From Castor canadensis (taxonomy: Eukaryota; Chordata; Mammalia; Rodentia; Castoridae), in assembly GCF_047511655.1 (NCBI RefSeq), contig NC_133394.1, forward strand, positions 57,816,501 to 57,880,500: a stretch of DNA of 64,000 nt, in the 5' to 3' direction. The position numbers were made by a program, and so were the translations under genes. How positions within the stretch are numbered: the stretch's first letter is position 1; each line of letters begins with the position of its first letter. Under the pieces are notes generated by a model, which ran no database searches, had not been told where the DNA came from, and worked only from the letters and a program-made list of their open reading frames with translations. Of this stretch, positions 35,166-48,174 are shown piece by piece.

Positions 35166-37370
35166 TTATTTTTAAAAAAATATTTCTATCAGTCATCTTC
35201 TAATTCTTCTTCAACAGGTTGTTAGAAAGTCATCATTATGGCTAATTACTTAAATAAATAGTCCTGTTAAGGGGCCTGGAATAGACATTCACTTCTTGAA
35301 TTTTATTCCAATTAGTTGTACATAATATATGTCTGGTAAAAAAATATCTTTCAGCTACAGACCCATTTCTTTCAGATTGAGATTTGATTTATGAAAAAAA
35401 GATTACTACGAAATAACATGTACCTACATTTTACCTTTTTCCCCAAGAATCCTACATATTCTCGTTAGGATGAATGACAAGTCCGTGTGACAACATGCTG
35501 CGTGTAGGCACCTGTAGTCCCTGCCTTGGCTCCCGGAAGCTTTTCTGAGCCTGAGAGGGCTCTGTACTAAACACCTGCTCATGTTTCTACCTTTTGACTA
35601 ACTTCAGGATTCCAGACAGAATTGGTGCAGGTTTTGTTACTAGTCACTATGATAACGAAGGTACAGGCAGGGTTATTCTTCTCTCAGAACAAAATAATAA
35701 TTGCATTTGCTCTTTTTAACCTGTTCTGGCCAAAATGATTTCTGCTTAAAACCACAATAGTGAAGGTAAGAAGCATAACGTTTTCAATTTCCCGACCAAA
35801 ATCAGTTTAAAAATCTTGTTTTGACTTTGATATAGGATATGATGATGAAATTCTTATGATGGTTTTAATTTATTTGGCTTATGATTTTAATTATACATTC
35901 ATCTTTTCTAACAGCTTGCAATTGTTTAGTACATTGTCAGGAAGGCCAGTAAGGATGCGTGTAACCCTTAACAACATTTGCTCTGAATTCTTTGTTTATT
36001 ATTTTCAATAACTTCTTTAAAATCTTAATCAGAAAGAAGTTACAGAACAAAGAAGTCCAGCCCTGGTCATAACATGAGGAAATGATTTTAGCTCTCTGAA
36101 AATATGCTGAAGGATGAGACCAGCAAAAACAGGGCGGTGTTTCAATGAACTTTTTCTGTACAAACAACAGCTGGATGTGCCTGTTACTACCAATGGGGGA
36201 AGGGAAAGATGGAAAAACCCTTTTTTTTAAGTGTTGGAAAGTTTTCAGTGAAATCATGATGTCACTGAGAGATGTTTTGTCTGTGATTCTAATTTGCATG
36301 TTTCTTCCCATGGATCTATGTAGATCACAAAGGAATGTTTTATGATACACTTGGCTTCCATGTTGTCAATACGTTTGAATTCAGACATCACGGTCAAAGA
36401 ATTTCTTTTATAAATTCTTTCAAAGTAGGAATTAATAAAAAAAAGGAAAGAAGCAGGGTGTGTAAATACCATGACTTTTACATTGTACTCATAGAAAAAA
36501 TGAGCTGGTCCTGCATTCCTGATCACCGAGTAACATTTCAATTCATACTAGATATTTCCAAGAAGAGGACCACATTTCCTTTGTGCTTGTTTGGCGATGT
36601 GTACTCATTTTATTATTCTTGCTGTCATAATTACCTCATACATTTTGTCAAATTCCTGTCTTTGAAAGATTTTAATACATTTGGGACAAGTTTTTGGAAC
36701 TTTGTTTTGATATCAAATTAAGGAATGTCTTGCTGTAGAGCAGAGGTATTTAAGTATCCAATATAATATCTGGAAATCAAGCGTCATCAAGTGTTTGGTC
36801 TTCCACACAGGAATTCTAGTTCTAAAAGCACCATTTTTGAACCTTGTGAGTATGGTTTACATGTAAATCCAAGGCTGCAAAGCTATAAGGCTAATAAGGC
36901 TGATATGAGCCCTTCCCTGGAAGTTGGAGCAGCAGGAAGCAGCATCCTCAGGCTAAGGGTGAACTAGCACTGGACAACATTCAACCTTCTCACACCAGAA
37001 GGATGTCAAGAAATTTATCTTAGCCACGAGCCAATCGGAAAAGCAACTTCCTGAGAAGGTATAACCACATGCTACTGTCTTAGCACTGCCTGGGCTAATC
37101 ATACAGTGTAAACTGAATATAATTTTAAGCAACTGAGCAATTGGTAGTATTCCTGAGTATCTGACAAAAAACAAATGTGAATACTTTCTGGAGAAAGCCA
37201 ACTTCATCTTGAGCCCCCAAAATTGTTATGAATAAATTCCCCAGCCCCACACCCACTCTCCCTTGTCATAAAAGAACATTTTGCATAGTCACAAATGATC
37301 AAGCATATCAAGAAAAAAATCACAATAAGCAGAAAGAATAGACAATAAAAAATGCCTGCAAAAATGTTCT
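35166..37370. other. Unique AT-rich sequence
   Basis: No supported gene or named repeat. The frames of 95-137 codons seen on both strands near 35.9-36.7 kb overlap each other and have no domain or compositional sign of coding. Confidence 0.5.
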
Positions 37371-37373
37371 CCT

Positions 37374-37496
37374 ATTTTTTTGGGGGGGCGGAATTTGGGG
37401 GGGGTAGGGTTTCTCTGTATGACCCAGACTGGCTTGGAACTCACTATGTAGCCAAGGCTGGCCTCAAACTCCTGAGATGTGCCACCGTGACCCACT
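37374..37496 (-). mobile_element. B1-like SINE (7SL-derived), shortened
   Basis: 'agggtttctctgtatgacccagactggcttggaactcactatgtagccaaggctggcctcaaactcctgag' then a deletion before 'gtgccaccgtgaccc'. The T/G-rich start is the tail. This is the reverse complement of a rodent B1 monomer. Confidence 0.85.
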
Positions 37497-37499
37497 TAT

Positions 37500-40028
37500 T
37501 GGTGTTGCAAATTCTAGAGCACAATTCCCCTGGATCCTCTCCGCCTTGCTCTTCTTATATCCTCTGGCAGAAGGTCATCGCACCATCTCTCCTTTCCATT
37601 ATCTTTTTATTCATTTCTTTGTTTACAAAGAAGCCCTATGACCCTGAAGAGCCTAATTCAAACTTCTTTGAGAAGAACTGCAAGACAAGAATAGATAAAT
37701 GAGCTTTTTGGTTTATAAAACAGACACTTAAATTGCCATTTCAAAGGTAAGAGCTATTAATACCAGAAATTTTATCCAGTTCAATCTATATTAGGGATCC
37801 AAACAATATAGTTTAATTCCCTCTCAAGTTATAATTCAGATGGGATCAGCTTGTGACTCATGAAGTTGTTCTCCTATCTTCCACACATCTATTTTTCAAA
37901 TTTTCTCTAATTTTCACTCAGTCATCAAACTGAGTGAAAAATGAAGCCCAAGATAAGTAACTTTCTGTAAAAACAGAAAACACAAACGTTGAGCACATTT
38001 AATTTGCTTGTATCACAATGGCCCCAAATTAAACATGGCCCCCTTAATTTCAGTCAGTGTTTTCAATAATTTCGTGTTTTTTCCCATTATTATTGTTACT
38101 GTTCTGATTATTATTATTCCTCCTACTATTATTATTTGTTTAGGACCCTTTGTCCAGTGGTAGACTCTGATGGAGTATACTTCATACTTGTACCTAGCAT
38201 ATGTATGTATATGTATACAAACACTATATCCAGAAATACTTTTCTTCCTTTTCACCTCCTGTGCTTTTCCTTTTCAAATAACCATTTCGTTCTATTTGGA
38301 AGCTTATTAAGATGACTTCTTGGAATTCAGGGACTTTATCAGTACATACGTATTAGCTTGTGTCTGTTCTGAAGAACTCTTTCTGGAATTCAGTGAGCCC
38401 TTCTAATTTAAGTTTTCCCTTTGTTCAAAGAAACTTTAAAATATGATTTTCAGTGATTTCCTCTCCAACATCTGTGACTTTTCCTTCCTTAGAACTCCTA
38501 TTCTCCCATTTTGGTCTCCTTTTAGGATGGCCCTAGAGCTAGGTCAATTGGAAATGCCAGGGTGACCAAACAGTATTCAAAAGGGGAATTGGGTCAAGCG
38601 TGCTTCACTTGGAGGCCCCAAATGATACACAATAGACTGCTTGCAGGCAGAGCACTGTCCATGTCCCTAGCGTCATGCTAAGCATGTGATCTCTAGATTG
38701 ATGTGCCCTTGGCCCAGGTGAGGAGGCATCAGCATGTCCCCAGACAAGACTCCGTCCTGGAATGTTCTAGTCTTTTGTGTATAAAACAGGTTTGGAAGGA
38801 ATCAGGCATGCTCTTAGACAGTCAGATGTGAGATTGATTTACTGCAACTCCGTAGGCTTTAGTAGGACCTTTGGTGGGCAGTAGGTTTGCCTCCCTTGGA
38901 GATGCGATTGATCTCAGTGCTGTGTGTTCTAAGGTCTCAGACTTTCTTTGGAACGTTTAGATGGAAACAACTTGTCTGATGTACCCATTATATCTGGTGT
39001 CCCCTCTACACTGAACCTGTTCTCTGATTCTGTATGATTGCCAGACATTTATTTGTTGCTCTATATAATTAGGCTTGTTCCTCTCTTGATCATTCACTTT
39101 CATTGTAATTATTTCTTCTTTAATTCACCTCTTTTTAAATCTAAAATTCTTATTTTCTAAACTCAGTAAAATTTCAGTGTGTATTTGCACATATTCTACT
39201 ATTAGTTTCTCCCTTATGCTTTTCTTGTTATCTTCTGAGTCTTGTCCTTGCTTCCTCTAGCTGTTCCTTTTCTCGTGAGATGCTTATTCTTGGTCTTGCA
39301 CTTGTTCTTCTTTTTGCTGGGTACTTCTTCCCCTAAGGTTCATTGTGATTGTCTTTTGCCTAGTCATTGGAACCATAAGTGACAGCCATCTTGAGGATGG
39401 CAGTCAGTATAGATGAGCCATCTCTTCTATTGGGCCAGGAAGTGGTCAGTGTCCTGTTGAGTTCTCTTGAGTATATCCTGTGTTCCTTCTTCATAGCTCC
39501 AAGTGTGAACACTTCCCTTGTTTTGCTCACTTGTCAAAACTCTAGAGAAAGAGTGTGTGGAGGAAGTAAAAAGGGCACATTTTTTAAGGACAACATGGCT
39601 GCCTTGCTCATGGGCTAATTGTTCTCAGAGCATGTCTTTCCAGATGTACTCTGTTTTGATCTTCACCTCAGCCTTTCTTTGGCTGATACCAAGAAGGGGA
39701 AGGAAATGTGCTTGCTTCCCTCATTAAGTCCCCCAGAATCTGCAATTTATTCATGTCCCTTAGCAGTGCAGTGCTGAGCCATGCTGGAACCTGAGGCAAA
39801 AAGAAAATTCAGTAATCATTCCTTTATTTTAAAAGTTGGTATTTAGTTCACCGTGGATTTTTCATTATTAACCTGATTAAGGAATTTTTTTTCCTTTTGG
39901 CACAACTTAACTTTTATATCTAAGGGGAGGGCTCACTTGCCTCACCCTCATTCCAACCCTGCCTCCCAGGTCCTGCCACCCCAGGCTGCAGCACCTTGGG
40001 GAGTGGGGGCTCCAAGCTCAGGGAATGA
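37500..40028. other. Unique sequence
   Basis: Nothing supported. 38565-38960 is less AT-rich and may be an unrecognised old repeat. Confidence 0.45.
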
Positions 40029-40607
40029 CTAGTATTTGGCTAGGAGAAAGAACAGTAGGGAGGAGTTTCCAAGCACCATCTTGGAAAATATCAAAACGTT
40101 TAAAAAGGAGAGAAAAGAAAAAAAACATACGTAACACTTCATTTCCTCAATGTTCCTATCCATGCTGCTTTCAAATTTATATAAAATCAAGGTCAAACAG
40201 ACCTGGGTATGGAAAAAAATCAAATCAAGCAGAAGGATTAAAACAAAATCCACAATTGAATTCATTTTCCTTACCCAAGCTTTCTTTCTCAGAGGAAAAC
40301 ACGGAATAGTTTCAGTATGAGGTTGGTTACTCTCTTCAGTTTTGAGAAATTTCACTGTGCTGTTTCTCTCAGTAAGGCCTCTTCCATCCCCCTCTTCTTC
40401 TTCTTTTTTTTTTTCAATTCCATCTTTCAGGACCTCTTGGTCTTTAGATTCTGACCCCTCAATGGGAATTCTCTTGCTTTGCTGTGTATTGTAAGGAGTC
40501 TTCACATTGTCTTCTAGTCTTATGTTTCCTTTAGTGTTTTCATAATTATAGTTCCAACTTCCATTGATTCCTTTTTCCTGTTCCAGTTTTTTTTTTTTTA
40601 CAGGAGC
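40029..40607 (-). other. Unexplained long open frame, no recognised product
   Basis: On minus the frame is open for 192 codons from just after a TAG at 40610-40608 to a stop at 40029. There is no in-frame ATG in the first part; the first usable-looking start is a GTG at 40505. The N-terminal half is polar and lysine/glutamate-rich (for example IPIEGSESKDQEVLKDG), partly because of an A-run and a GAA run. The C-terminal third is hydrophobic (FVLILLLDLIFF). No domain, no splice sites that convince me, and no promoter. It may be chance, a degraded retrocopy or part of an unrecognised exon. I do not call it a gene. Confidence 0.25.
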
Positions 40608-42527
40608 CTACTCTTGCTTTTTGAATTAGTAATCAAAATAAATAAATCATATTCCAAATAATAGTGTGAAAATACACAGAACAAGGAATTGATTGATATG
40701 CTTTAGGTTATCAAGGGTCTCCTTAAGAAAGGATATTTGAGAGGAAATTTAAACAATGCCAATGTATTACTTGCAGCAAAGATGAGGAATTACCTAGTCA
40801 AAAGGAGATGGGAGCAAGAGCAGTCTGGAAATAGATTATGGCTGGAGGATCTGCCAGTTCAAAGGCCTCTTTAAGGGCCAAGAAATTTAAGTTGTGATTT
40901 CTTCTGTGCACATGGCTTTGAGCACCCAGTAGGCAGCTCTCCCACCCCAGTGACCACATATTCCTTAATTATAATTTTATAGACTATTGGCACAAGACTT
41001 AATTAGGGACTGTCTTCTAGTCTGTATGTGTGGCTCTTTATTTCTTATTGTTAATATTTTACGTAAAACTGATTTTTTTATTACTTGAAAATACATTATA
41101 TATACTTTCAACATTTTAGAATAAATTGAAATTTCCTTTTCCTCTAGGACAAAGTCCATAAATGTACAGCAGTCCTGACTAAATATTTAATAAGGAATGC
41201 ACTAACTCCTGTGCATATCTGGTATTATGTGACCATATTCAGATTACACACAAGTGCATAATTTTTATTTATTTTGTGCCTATGTAAGTCATAAAAGATT
41301 TAAATATATGTAAAAGTTCCTATTACAGTATTAGGTCTATTTTTATTCTTACAGCTTTGACTTTGTATATCACTATAGAGCATTATTTTGTGCATAAATG
41401 TTCATAGCTGTTATCTCTTACCAGTAGTAGGTAACTCTCATTTTCCTTTTTATGTTTTTTACCTTAAAATCTCTTTGTTATAATTTACACTATAACCTTT
41501 GCCTAATAAATCATTCTCTAGCTTATATTTTAAATGATTATCATATTTAAGGAACATGAGTTATAAGGTTATATTTTTTTCATCTAATATGATAAATATT
41601 ATCTTAAATTCATATTAACACACTCAGCTATATGATATATACATTTAACAACAGTTTTAAAGTTGTACCTTTAGTATTGTAGTTAGATTTGCACTTGTTT
41701 ATAATTACCTAATATGGTTAATTCTTAATTTTTATTCATCTCTAGATCTTCATATTCTAAGGGACCATCTGTGTCAGATGTTTTATGATTTTTTGCATAT
41801 GCCTTACCTTCAAATATGGAAGACACATCACATTGGTTATTGTCATTTTCTCTCAAACCATCCCAGTGTTTTGTGTTTTATAGATGATGGTTAGGCAGCT
41901 TGACAGTTCCTTTAGTGATTAATACTCCAGTTCTGCTTGGGTATGTTCCATATGTTTATGAGTTGTAATAAAAAAATGTGACCATGGTGTGTGTAGGTAT
42001 AAATATTTTTCCTAGAGTTCATGATAAGCTCTGTCAATATGCATATATACAAGAACATATATGTACATGTACAAGACAGACGGTCAGTCTTAGAAGCAGT
42101 TTACCAAGGCCCAGTTTCCTCCTGTCCATACGCTACCAATCCAAACTAACTCAGAGGATAATGTTAGTAATTAACTGAGGTAATTCAGCTAATACGTTAA
42201 TCAGAGGAAAGGGAAACATTTTAGAGTTTAGATAAGCCTTCTTTAATTATTTTTGTTCCTTCTGTTTCAATTATTCTCATTTTTCTGTACAGAAATACCT
42301 ATATAATAATTCTTCCTTTTCTATCAATCTTCTGTCCTTTTGATTTATCATCTGTCCCAACTTTTTCTACATCTTGTTTTTTCCTAACAGTCTTTGCATA
42401 TCTGCCCTGGATTCACTAACTTCACTTTGTATTGTGTTAATTTCCTCCTTTGCCTTCACTGTGGACTGCTTCTCCACTCTGTCATTTCCACTTGCTTTCA
42501 TCCTGCTTATTTAATTTGTAGCTCTGT
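40608..42527. other. Unique AT-rich sequence
   Basis: Nothing supported. Confidence 0.5.
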
Positions 42528-42597
42528 TAGTAAGAATTTTTGTAAATGCTACAATGTACTCCCACCCAGCACAATTTTAAAAAAATTTAAAAAAAGA
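42528..42597 (+). mobile_element. Retroelement 3' tail, second copy
   Basis: Same end sequence as 30270-30335 with an A-rich terminus ('ttttaaaaaaatttaaaaaaag'). Strongly 5' truncated, only about 70 bases. Confidence 0.6.
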
Positions 42598-43904
42598 AAT
42601 GACTGTTCCACAGATTTTTGGCTTGAATTCTTTTGAAAATTTCCTGAAATAGTTTCCATATCCTGTAATAAGTAATTGTCACAAGTCCATTCCATTATTC
42701 TTATTTCAAGATAATTTTATTTCCCCTTTCTTTTAGTTTTATTTGTGGGTTCTTGAACATGGCAGGATCCAGCCATACTTCATGCTTGCCAAAGGACCTT
42801 AGACTGTACCTGCCTGCCTTCCTTTGAGAGTAAAATGCAGAGCCAGCTGATCCTTCTTCAGGACAGATTATTTCTGAGCAATTTTTCCCAAGTGTTTCTC
42901 CCCTAGAGCATCCTTGTCCTATACAATGACAAAGGTTGTAAAGACAGAGGAAAGTGGTCCATTCACAGGAATCTTAATGAGCTCTGTTGCCAGCTGACTC
43001 ATGCATCTTAGAGTTAACCCAAGCCAATGTCTGTTGTGAATTCAGGATATCCCCCTGCAGAGCACATAATAATAACTTGTGAAAATTAATGTCTAACAGA
43101 TGATCAGAGAAACAGAAATCTGAAGTGTATTCCACCTCCCTCAAGCCCCCGTTGGCCTGACTTCCTGATTCTGAGGCTTGATGAACACCTGGAAAGGCAC
43201 AGACTGTAACCCGTCCTGTTGTCCATGCTCTTTCTATGTCTGCTAGTCCCTGGTATTTTATTTATGTGTCCAGTCTAGTCTGGTTTATGGTGTCAATTCT
43301 GTCCAGGCCACCATGATGCCAGCGTCTGGGCTGAGTCGTACCTCTTCTGGGCAGAACCTGGGGTACATGAAGTCCCTATCTATCAGTACACTGGCATCAT
43401 GACATTTCCACGTTGGACTGGGGGAAATGTCTCTTTATTCATAGTTGAAAAGATGTCACTTTTATCTCAAGAAAAGCACCACTCAAATCTCCAAATGGTT
43501 CTCAAGGATTTCAGAGACAGCGCTGAAGTTTTTAAAAATGTGTTTTTAATAATGAGGCTACCCTTTAGCCAGGAATTAGATGGGGGTTCATGAGACAAGT
43601 GGGATGCCCTCAGAATTGACCTCCTCTGCCAGAGATCTTCCCTGGTGCACAAGCCGGATGCTCTCTCCCTTCTGTAAAGATTTCTTGGTGATGCATGCAG
43701 AAGCAGGCCTATTGGCTGTGTGCCACCAAATATCATCCAGGGTGGAGCCTGCCCTCCACCTGAACCTCCAGCAGTGTTTTACTGAAGTTTTCTCCTACTG
43801 GGAGCATACTGAAAATAAGTTTTCAAGGTAGTCATACCATAACCTTAGAAGCTTACATATGGACAGAGAAGAGCATGCAAAGAAATAAAGTAGTTTTTCT
43901 AATA
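42598..43904. other. Unique sequence
   Basis: No recognised gene or repeat. Confidence 0.5.
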
Positions 43905-43959
43905 TTATATATATATATAAAACAGAATATTATATGTGATATTATATATATATATTATA
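43905..43959. repeat. (TA)n-rich, self-complementary tract
   Basis: Two alternating AT runs around a short spacer (…aaaacagaatattatatgtgatatt…). It can fold on itself. Confidence 0.9.
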
Positions 43960-43990
43960 GTTACTTCTTTGGGCCTTGAATTTAAACTTT

Positions 43991-44275
43991 CGGGGTTTTT
44001 TTGATGTTGGGATTTGAACTCAGGGTCCTGCACTTGCTAGGTAGCTGCTTTACCACTTGACCTCTATACTTTTGGCTTTAATTATTTTTGGGAAAGAATC
44101 ACACTTTTGCTCTGACCAGCCTTGGACCGCAATCCTCCTACCTATGCTTTCTGCACAGCTGGGATTAAAACCAACATGCCCAGCTCACTGGGGGGTCTTT
44201 TATCTTTGTGATTGGGGTGCCCTCAAACTGATCCTCCCAATCTCTGCTTACCAAGTAGCTTCATGCCCAGTGCCC
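43991..44275 (-). mobile_element. B1+ID dimeric SINE, full-ID type, with extra 3' copy of B1 wording
   Basis: Tail side: 'ttgatgttgggatttgaactcagggtcctgcacttgctaggtagctgctttaccacttgacc' (full ID half). Then 'tttggctttaattatttttgggaaagaatcacac...agccttggaccgcaatcctcctacctatgc', 'cagctgggattaaaaccaacatgccc', and a further 'ccctcaaactgatcctcccaatctctgcttaccaagtagc'. About 14 bp (tgaatttaa.. .ttt) is repeated with small differences at 43977 and 44276, a probable target-site duplication. Confidence 0.8.
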
Positions 44276-44305
44276 TGAATTTAAGTTTTTAAATTCTAGA
44301 TTTCA

Positions 44306-44426
44306 GTTTTTTTCTTTTTGAGAAACAGTCTTGCTTTGCAGCCCAGGATGTACCTGGACTTGAACTCACCATCCTCTTGCTTCCTTCCAAGTGCTGGGAT
44401 TGTAGGTATGTACCATCTTGCCCAGT
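44306..44426 (-). mobile_element. B1-like SINE
   Basis: 'tttctttttgagaaacagtcttgctttgcagcccaggatgtacctggacttgaactcaccatcctcttgcttccttccaagtgctgggattgtagg' is a full-length B1-type monomer in reverse. Confidence 0.88.
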
Positions 44427-45376
44427 TTTACATCCCACTTTGTTAACAAAAATATGTAAACCACCCTGCTTGTTTACTCTTTTTCTGTGATAATTATCTA
44501 CCTAATCCAAGTGATGTCCAAGATTACTCAGACATGATTCTGCAAATAAGAATGCTATAACAAAAATCATATTATTTTCTGAACCTAATGACTAAAATGA
44601 ACAAGTTCAAGCTTAGATTGTAAAACAAAATTAACCATCAAGAGTGCTTCAAGATAGATGGCTAAACTACAAGGGTTTATTTCTAAAAACTGGGCACAAA
44701 TCTCAGTAAAATTCTACTGATGACTATTACTGAATGCAGGGAATATTTTTTAAATAAAATTCAGCAAATGTAGAAAGGTTTCTGACTCTTTCAACATCAC
44801 TTTTTAGCAAACTATTTCAGTAATGTGTCTGGTGAAGAATTAGGACAGGTGTAGCTGCACTCAGCAAGGGAACTACTTCTTTGGCTTGCTGTTACTTCTG
44901 TGAAAAATGTCTCATTCATTCAGACACTGAATATTGTACACTACCCATAATCTTTCTCCATGCAGTCCTGAGTCTTAAGATTCTTGAAAGAAAACTGCCA
45001 CAGAGATTTCACTCCTGTCTCCTTGCTGAACATCCTTTTCATTCTCTCCTTTCTCTGTGTAAAATTTCTTAAATAAATACAGCCCAGAGGACACAAATGC
45101 ATCTCAGAAGCCTAATTCTGCTAGTTTGGGTTTTTTGCAAGCAGGTTTGCTGTCTTTGAAAGCAGAATGTCTGGGAGAGAGCAGGCTCAGGACAGGCCTC
45201 CTGCTGGGCAGGATAGGAAGCTCAGCCTGTCAGTTTCCCATTGCCACTGGCAACCAGGGAAAGCACTTGCCACCACTGTGCTCCCTTGGCACAGCAGCTT
45301 GAATGGTAGTATAACCCTGCTTTCAAAAATGACCAAGATTTTAAGAATTATTAGGAATCAGAATGAAATGCAATAC
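44427..45376. other. Unique sequence
   Basis: No recognised gene or repeat. Confidence 0.5.
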
Positions 45377-45570
45377 TTTTTTTTTTGGCTGTACTGGAAC
45401 TTGAACTCAGGGCTTTCACCTTGAGCCACTCACTAGCCCTATTTTGTGTGATGGGTTTTTTCAAGATAGGGTCTCATGAACTATTTGCCTGGGCTGACTT
45501 TGAACCTTGATCCTCCCGATCTCTGTCTCCTGAATAGCTAGGTTTACAGATGTGAGCCACCAGTGCCAGG
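45377..45570 (-). mobile_element. B1+ID dimeric SINE, short-ID type
   Basis: Same architecture as 28248-28440: ID half lacking its middle ('gaactcagggctttcaccttgagccactcactagccc'), linker 'gtgtgatgggttttttcaagatagggtctcatgaactatttgcctgggctg', B1 half ending 'gtgagccaccagtgccagg'. The two copies share the same internal deletion, so this is a subfamily. Confidence 0.92.
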
Positions 45571-45784
45571 TATACTACACATTTTAATTATTTTAAGTAA
45601 ACACAAATGCAAGTCTTTGGGATCTGCATTTTTATGCCACCAAATCATCTGTATATGATAAGTGCCAAAACATTCATCCAAGGTAAAGCGTTAACTGCAA
45701 GGCAAAATAGGGAGCCCATTGTTGAAGTTTATTTGATCAGCCAGTTTTCTGTTCTTAATCCCAAGTGTTTAATTGTTTTGGTGG

Positions 45785-46078
45785 ATGCCTTAGTTTTCTG
45801 GGTTGCTGTAACAAAATACTAGTGACTAGGTGACTTAAACAACAAAAATTATTTTCCTCACAGTTCTAGGGTAGGAGGTTCAGGATCAAGTCCTCAGAAA
45901 GTTTCTCCAGAGGCCTTGCTGGCTCACAAATGGCCTTTCCTCTGTGATTGAATATTCCCTATGTTTCCCTCCCTTCTTATGAGGACACCAGCCACATTTT
46001 ATTAGGACCCCACTTTAATGAGCTCATTGAACATAATTACCTCTTAAACACCAGGGAAAACATTTACTAGGGTATTAT
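45785..46078 (-). mobile_element. MLT1 LTR (ERVL-MaLR)
   Basis: 'ccttagttttctgggttgctgtaacaaaatactagtgactaggtgacttaaacaacaaaaattattttcctcacagttct' is the reverse complement of the MLT1 3' end. 'cttatgaggacaccagccacattttattaggacccca' follows toward the LTR start. Confidence 0.85.
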
Positions 46079-46694
46079 TTGTCTCTGGCCTAATGTCTAA
46101 ATTGCCCTTGGATCCTATAATTTGGATTCATATGAAGTTGAAAATCCAATTATTTGTTGTGCTTCAATCTAAAGCAGTGATAAACAATAGCTATAAAACA
46201 GGAAATAAAAGTAACATGAGCAATCTACAGCAAGAGATGAAATTAACTGGGTTGTCTGTCTTTGCACTCAACACCACTGTTTCAGAAAGTCTCAAGTCAG
46301 CAGTCAGTGTCAAACTTAGAGCAGTTGAGACAGTGAGAGGACAGAGTCCACTAAGGAAAAGGCCAGCATCTTCAAGTTCTACATCTATTTTTAGAAAGAT
46401 CTTTGGCTGTGATTACTCAACATGGAACTGATAGAAGCAAATGAAAAAGAAACATGCTGAATTTTGGAGAGAATTATTTTGACAAAAATACTTAAATAAA
46501 ACTAAAGGAAATAAAAACATAAATAATCCTAGAATGTGGTGGCGTGTAACAAGGCTCTTAATGTACAGCTATAGAGTGAATTACCAAGAAGTGGGCTGCA
46601 CCCAGACCCTGCTCACCAGTGCACACCTCAGGTGAAGACAGGCTGGGATCTTCAGGGCAGTCAAGAGGCTCAGGGACACCTGATAAAGAGGACT
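46079..46694. other. Unique sequence with a 112-codon frame
   Basis: A plus-strand ATG frame (46093-46431) shows no domain; it is serine/lysine-rich at its end. I see nothing that makes it coding. Confidence 0.45.
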
Positions 46695-47245
46695 GAGTTA
46701 GTTTTCATTCTGCATAGTAGTGAAACAAATTGAGTGGCTTTAAACAACATGCATTTGTTAGCACTTACTTTCTAGGAGTTGATTAGGAGAAAAGGTAGAG
46801 CTTCACGGGGTCCCTCTGCTCAGCGTTTCACCAGGCTGCCATTAAGGTGCAGGCTGGGCTGCATTGGCATTGGAGACTCTACTTCTGATCTCCCTCAGAC
46901 TGTTGGCAGAATTCATTTGTCTGTGGCTGCGGGACTGAGGCTTCATTCAGTGCATTGCTGGTGTCTGGCCTTGGCTCCTAAGAGCTGCTGTGCTTCCTAG
47001 ACATGTGGGCAACTTCTTCATGGTGGCTGGCAAGGTAGAGAGCATCTGCCAGAAAGGCGAAGTCTTTTACCGCGTAATGTAGTCCTGAATGTGACATCCT
47101 GTTATACTTGCTGTTCATGTCCTTCTGGTTAGAAGCAAGTTGCAGGTTCTGTCCATACTGAAGGAGAAAAGAAAATGCAAGGGTATGACAGCCAGGAGGC
47201 AGGAATTACTGGAGTCAGAGCTTTTCCAGAGAAAGTAACCAGGGC
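46695..47245 (-). mobile_element. Ancient MLT1/ERVL-type LTR
   Basis: 'gttagttttcattctgcatagtagtgaaacaaattgagtggctttaaacaacatgcatttgtta' is the typical reverse 3' end. It is followed by '...tagagcttcacggggtccctctgctcagcgtttcacc', 'ggttagaagcaagttgcaggttctgtccatactgaagg' and 'tatgacagccaggaggcagg'. These are recognisable old LTR blocks. The exact subfamily is not assigned. Confidence 0.65.
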
Positions 47246-48174
47246 TTCCCTATGGCTTATCTAAAGAGTACCCTCTAGCATTAGAGGATGGGATCTTCAC
47301 TTTTCATGGTAAATCTTCACTTTGCCTAATAAAAATTATCAATTGATATGGGGCAGAGACTACTGCACATTTTCCATTTAGTTCTTTATGAAATTTAGGG
47401 AGTGTCTTTATTAAGATTATTTTGTTCTTTATCCAGTATTTTGTATGTCATTTACTGAAGACAGATACCTTACATGTTAGCTTATAAATCATCAAACCAC
47501 AAAAAACACATTGGGACATGGATCCCAGAACTGGAGCCTGGCACAGAATTTGGGTAGACTTGAGGACTGCTTTCTAGGCGTGGGGCAGATGATGCATGTG
47601 AGCGTCTAGCTGGGTAGCAAAAGGGGCAGCTTTATCAAAGCATGTTGCCTTTATGATACCAAATCCATTCTCATCACCCTCTCCTCTCAATTTCCAGCCA
47701 GGCCCATAGGACTGATGATGAAGACTGTGCCTGGGCAATGTGAGTTACTGATCAGGATTGGTGGGAGTCCTGTCATGATAAGGACATTCCTTTTCCGTAT
47801 GCATTGCCCCCCATCCACATGAATTTTGAGTGTTTCCCCCTACATTTAGGTATATGAAAAACCTGTCTACAATCATCTGAGCCTAATACCTGGCTTAAAA
47901 ATAATATTAAATAATTTTACATGGTTTTTATATACTTTGTGTTACTTAGTAATATAGCTATCATGCAAATTGAGAGGTGGTTGTATTTTGTTTGTTTGGA
48001 ACCAAAAGTAGGCTATCATTTCATAAAATCACACCACTGAGAACAGTGTCCCTTGTGTGTTTACTTTGTCAGTGCACTTCAGTCTGTACTTCTGTCATGT
48101 TCATAGTATTCTAGACATAGAAACAACCATTTGACTATTTCATTATGTCTTCTAGGGATACGAAATTGATACCA
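47246..48174. other. Unique sequence
   Basis: Nothing recognised. Confidence 0.5.

Noticed and set aside
40581..40605. Plus-strand splice acceptor (T-run then acag)
   Set aside because: A 13-base T run followed by acag looks like an acceptor, but no open exon-like frame or donor follows on plus.
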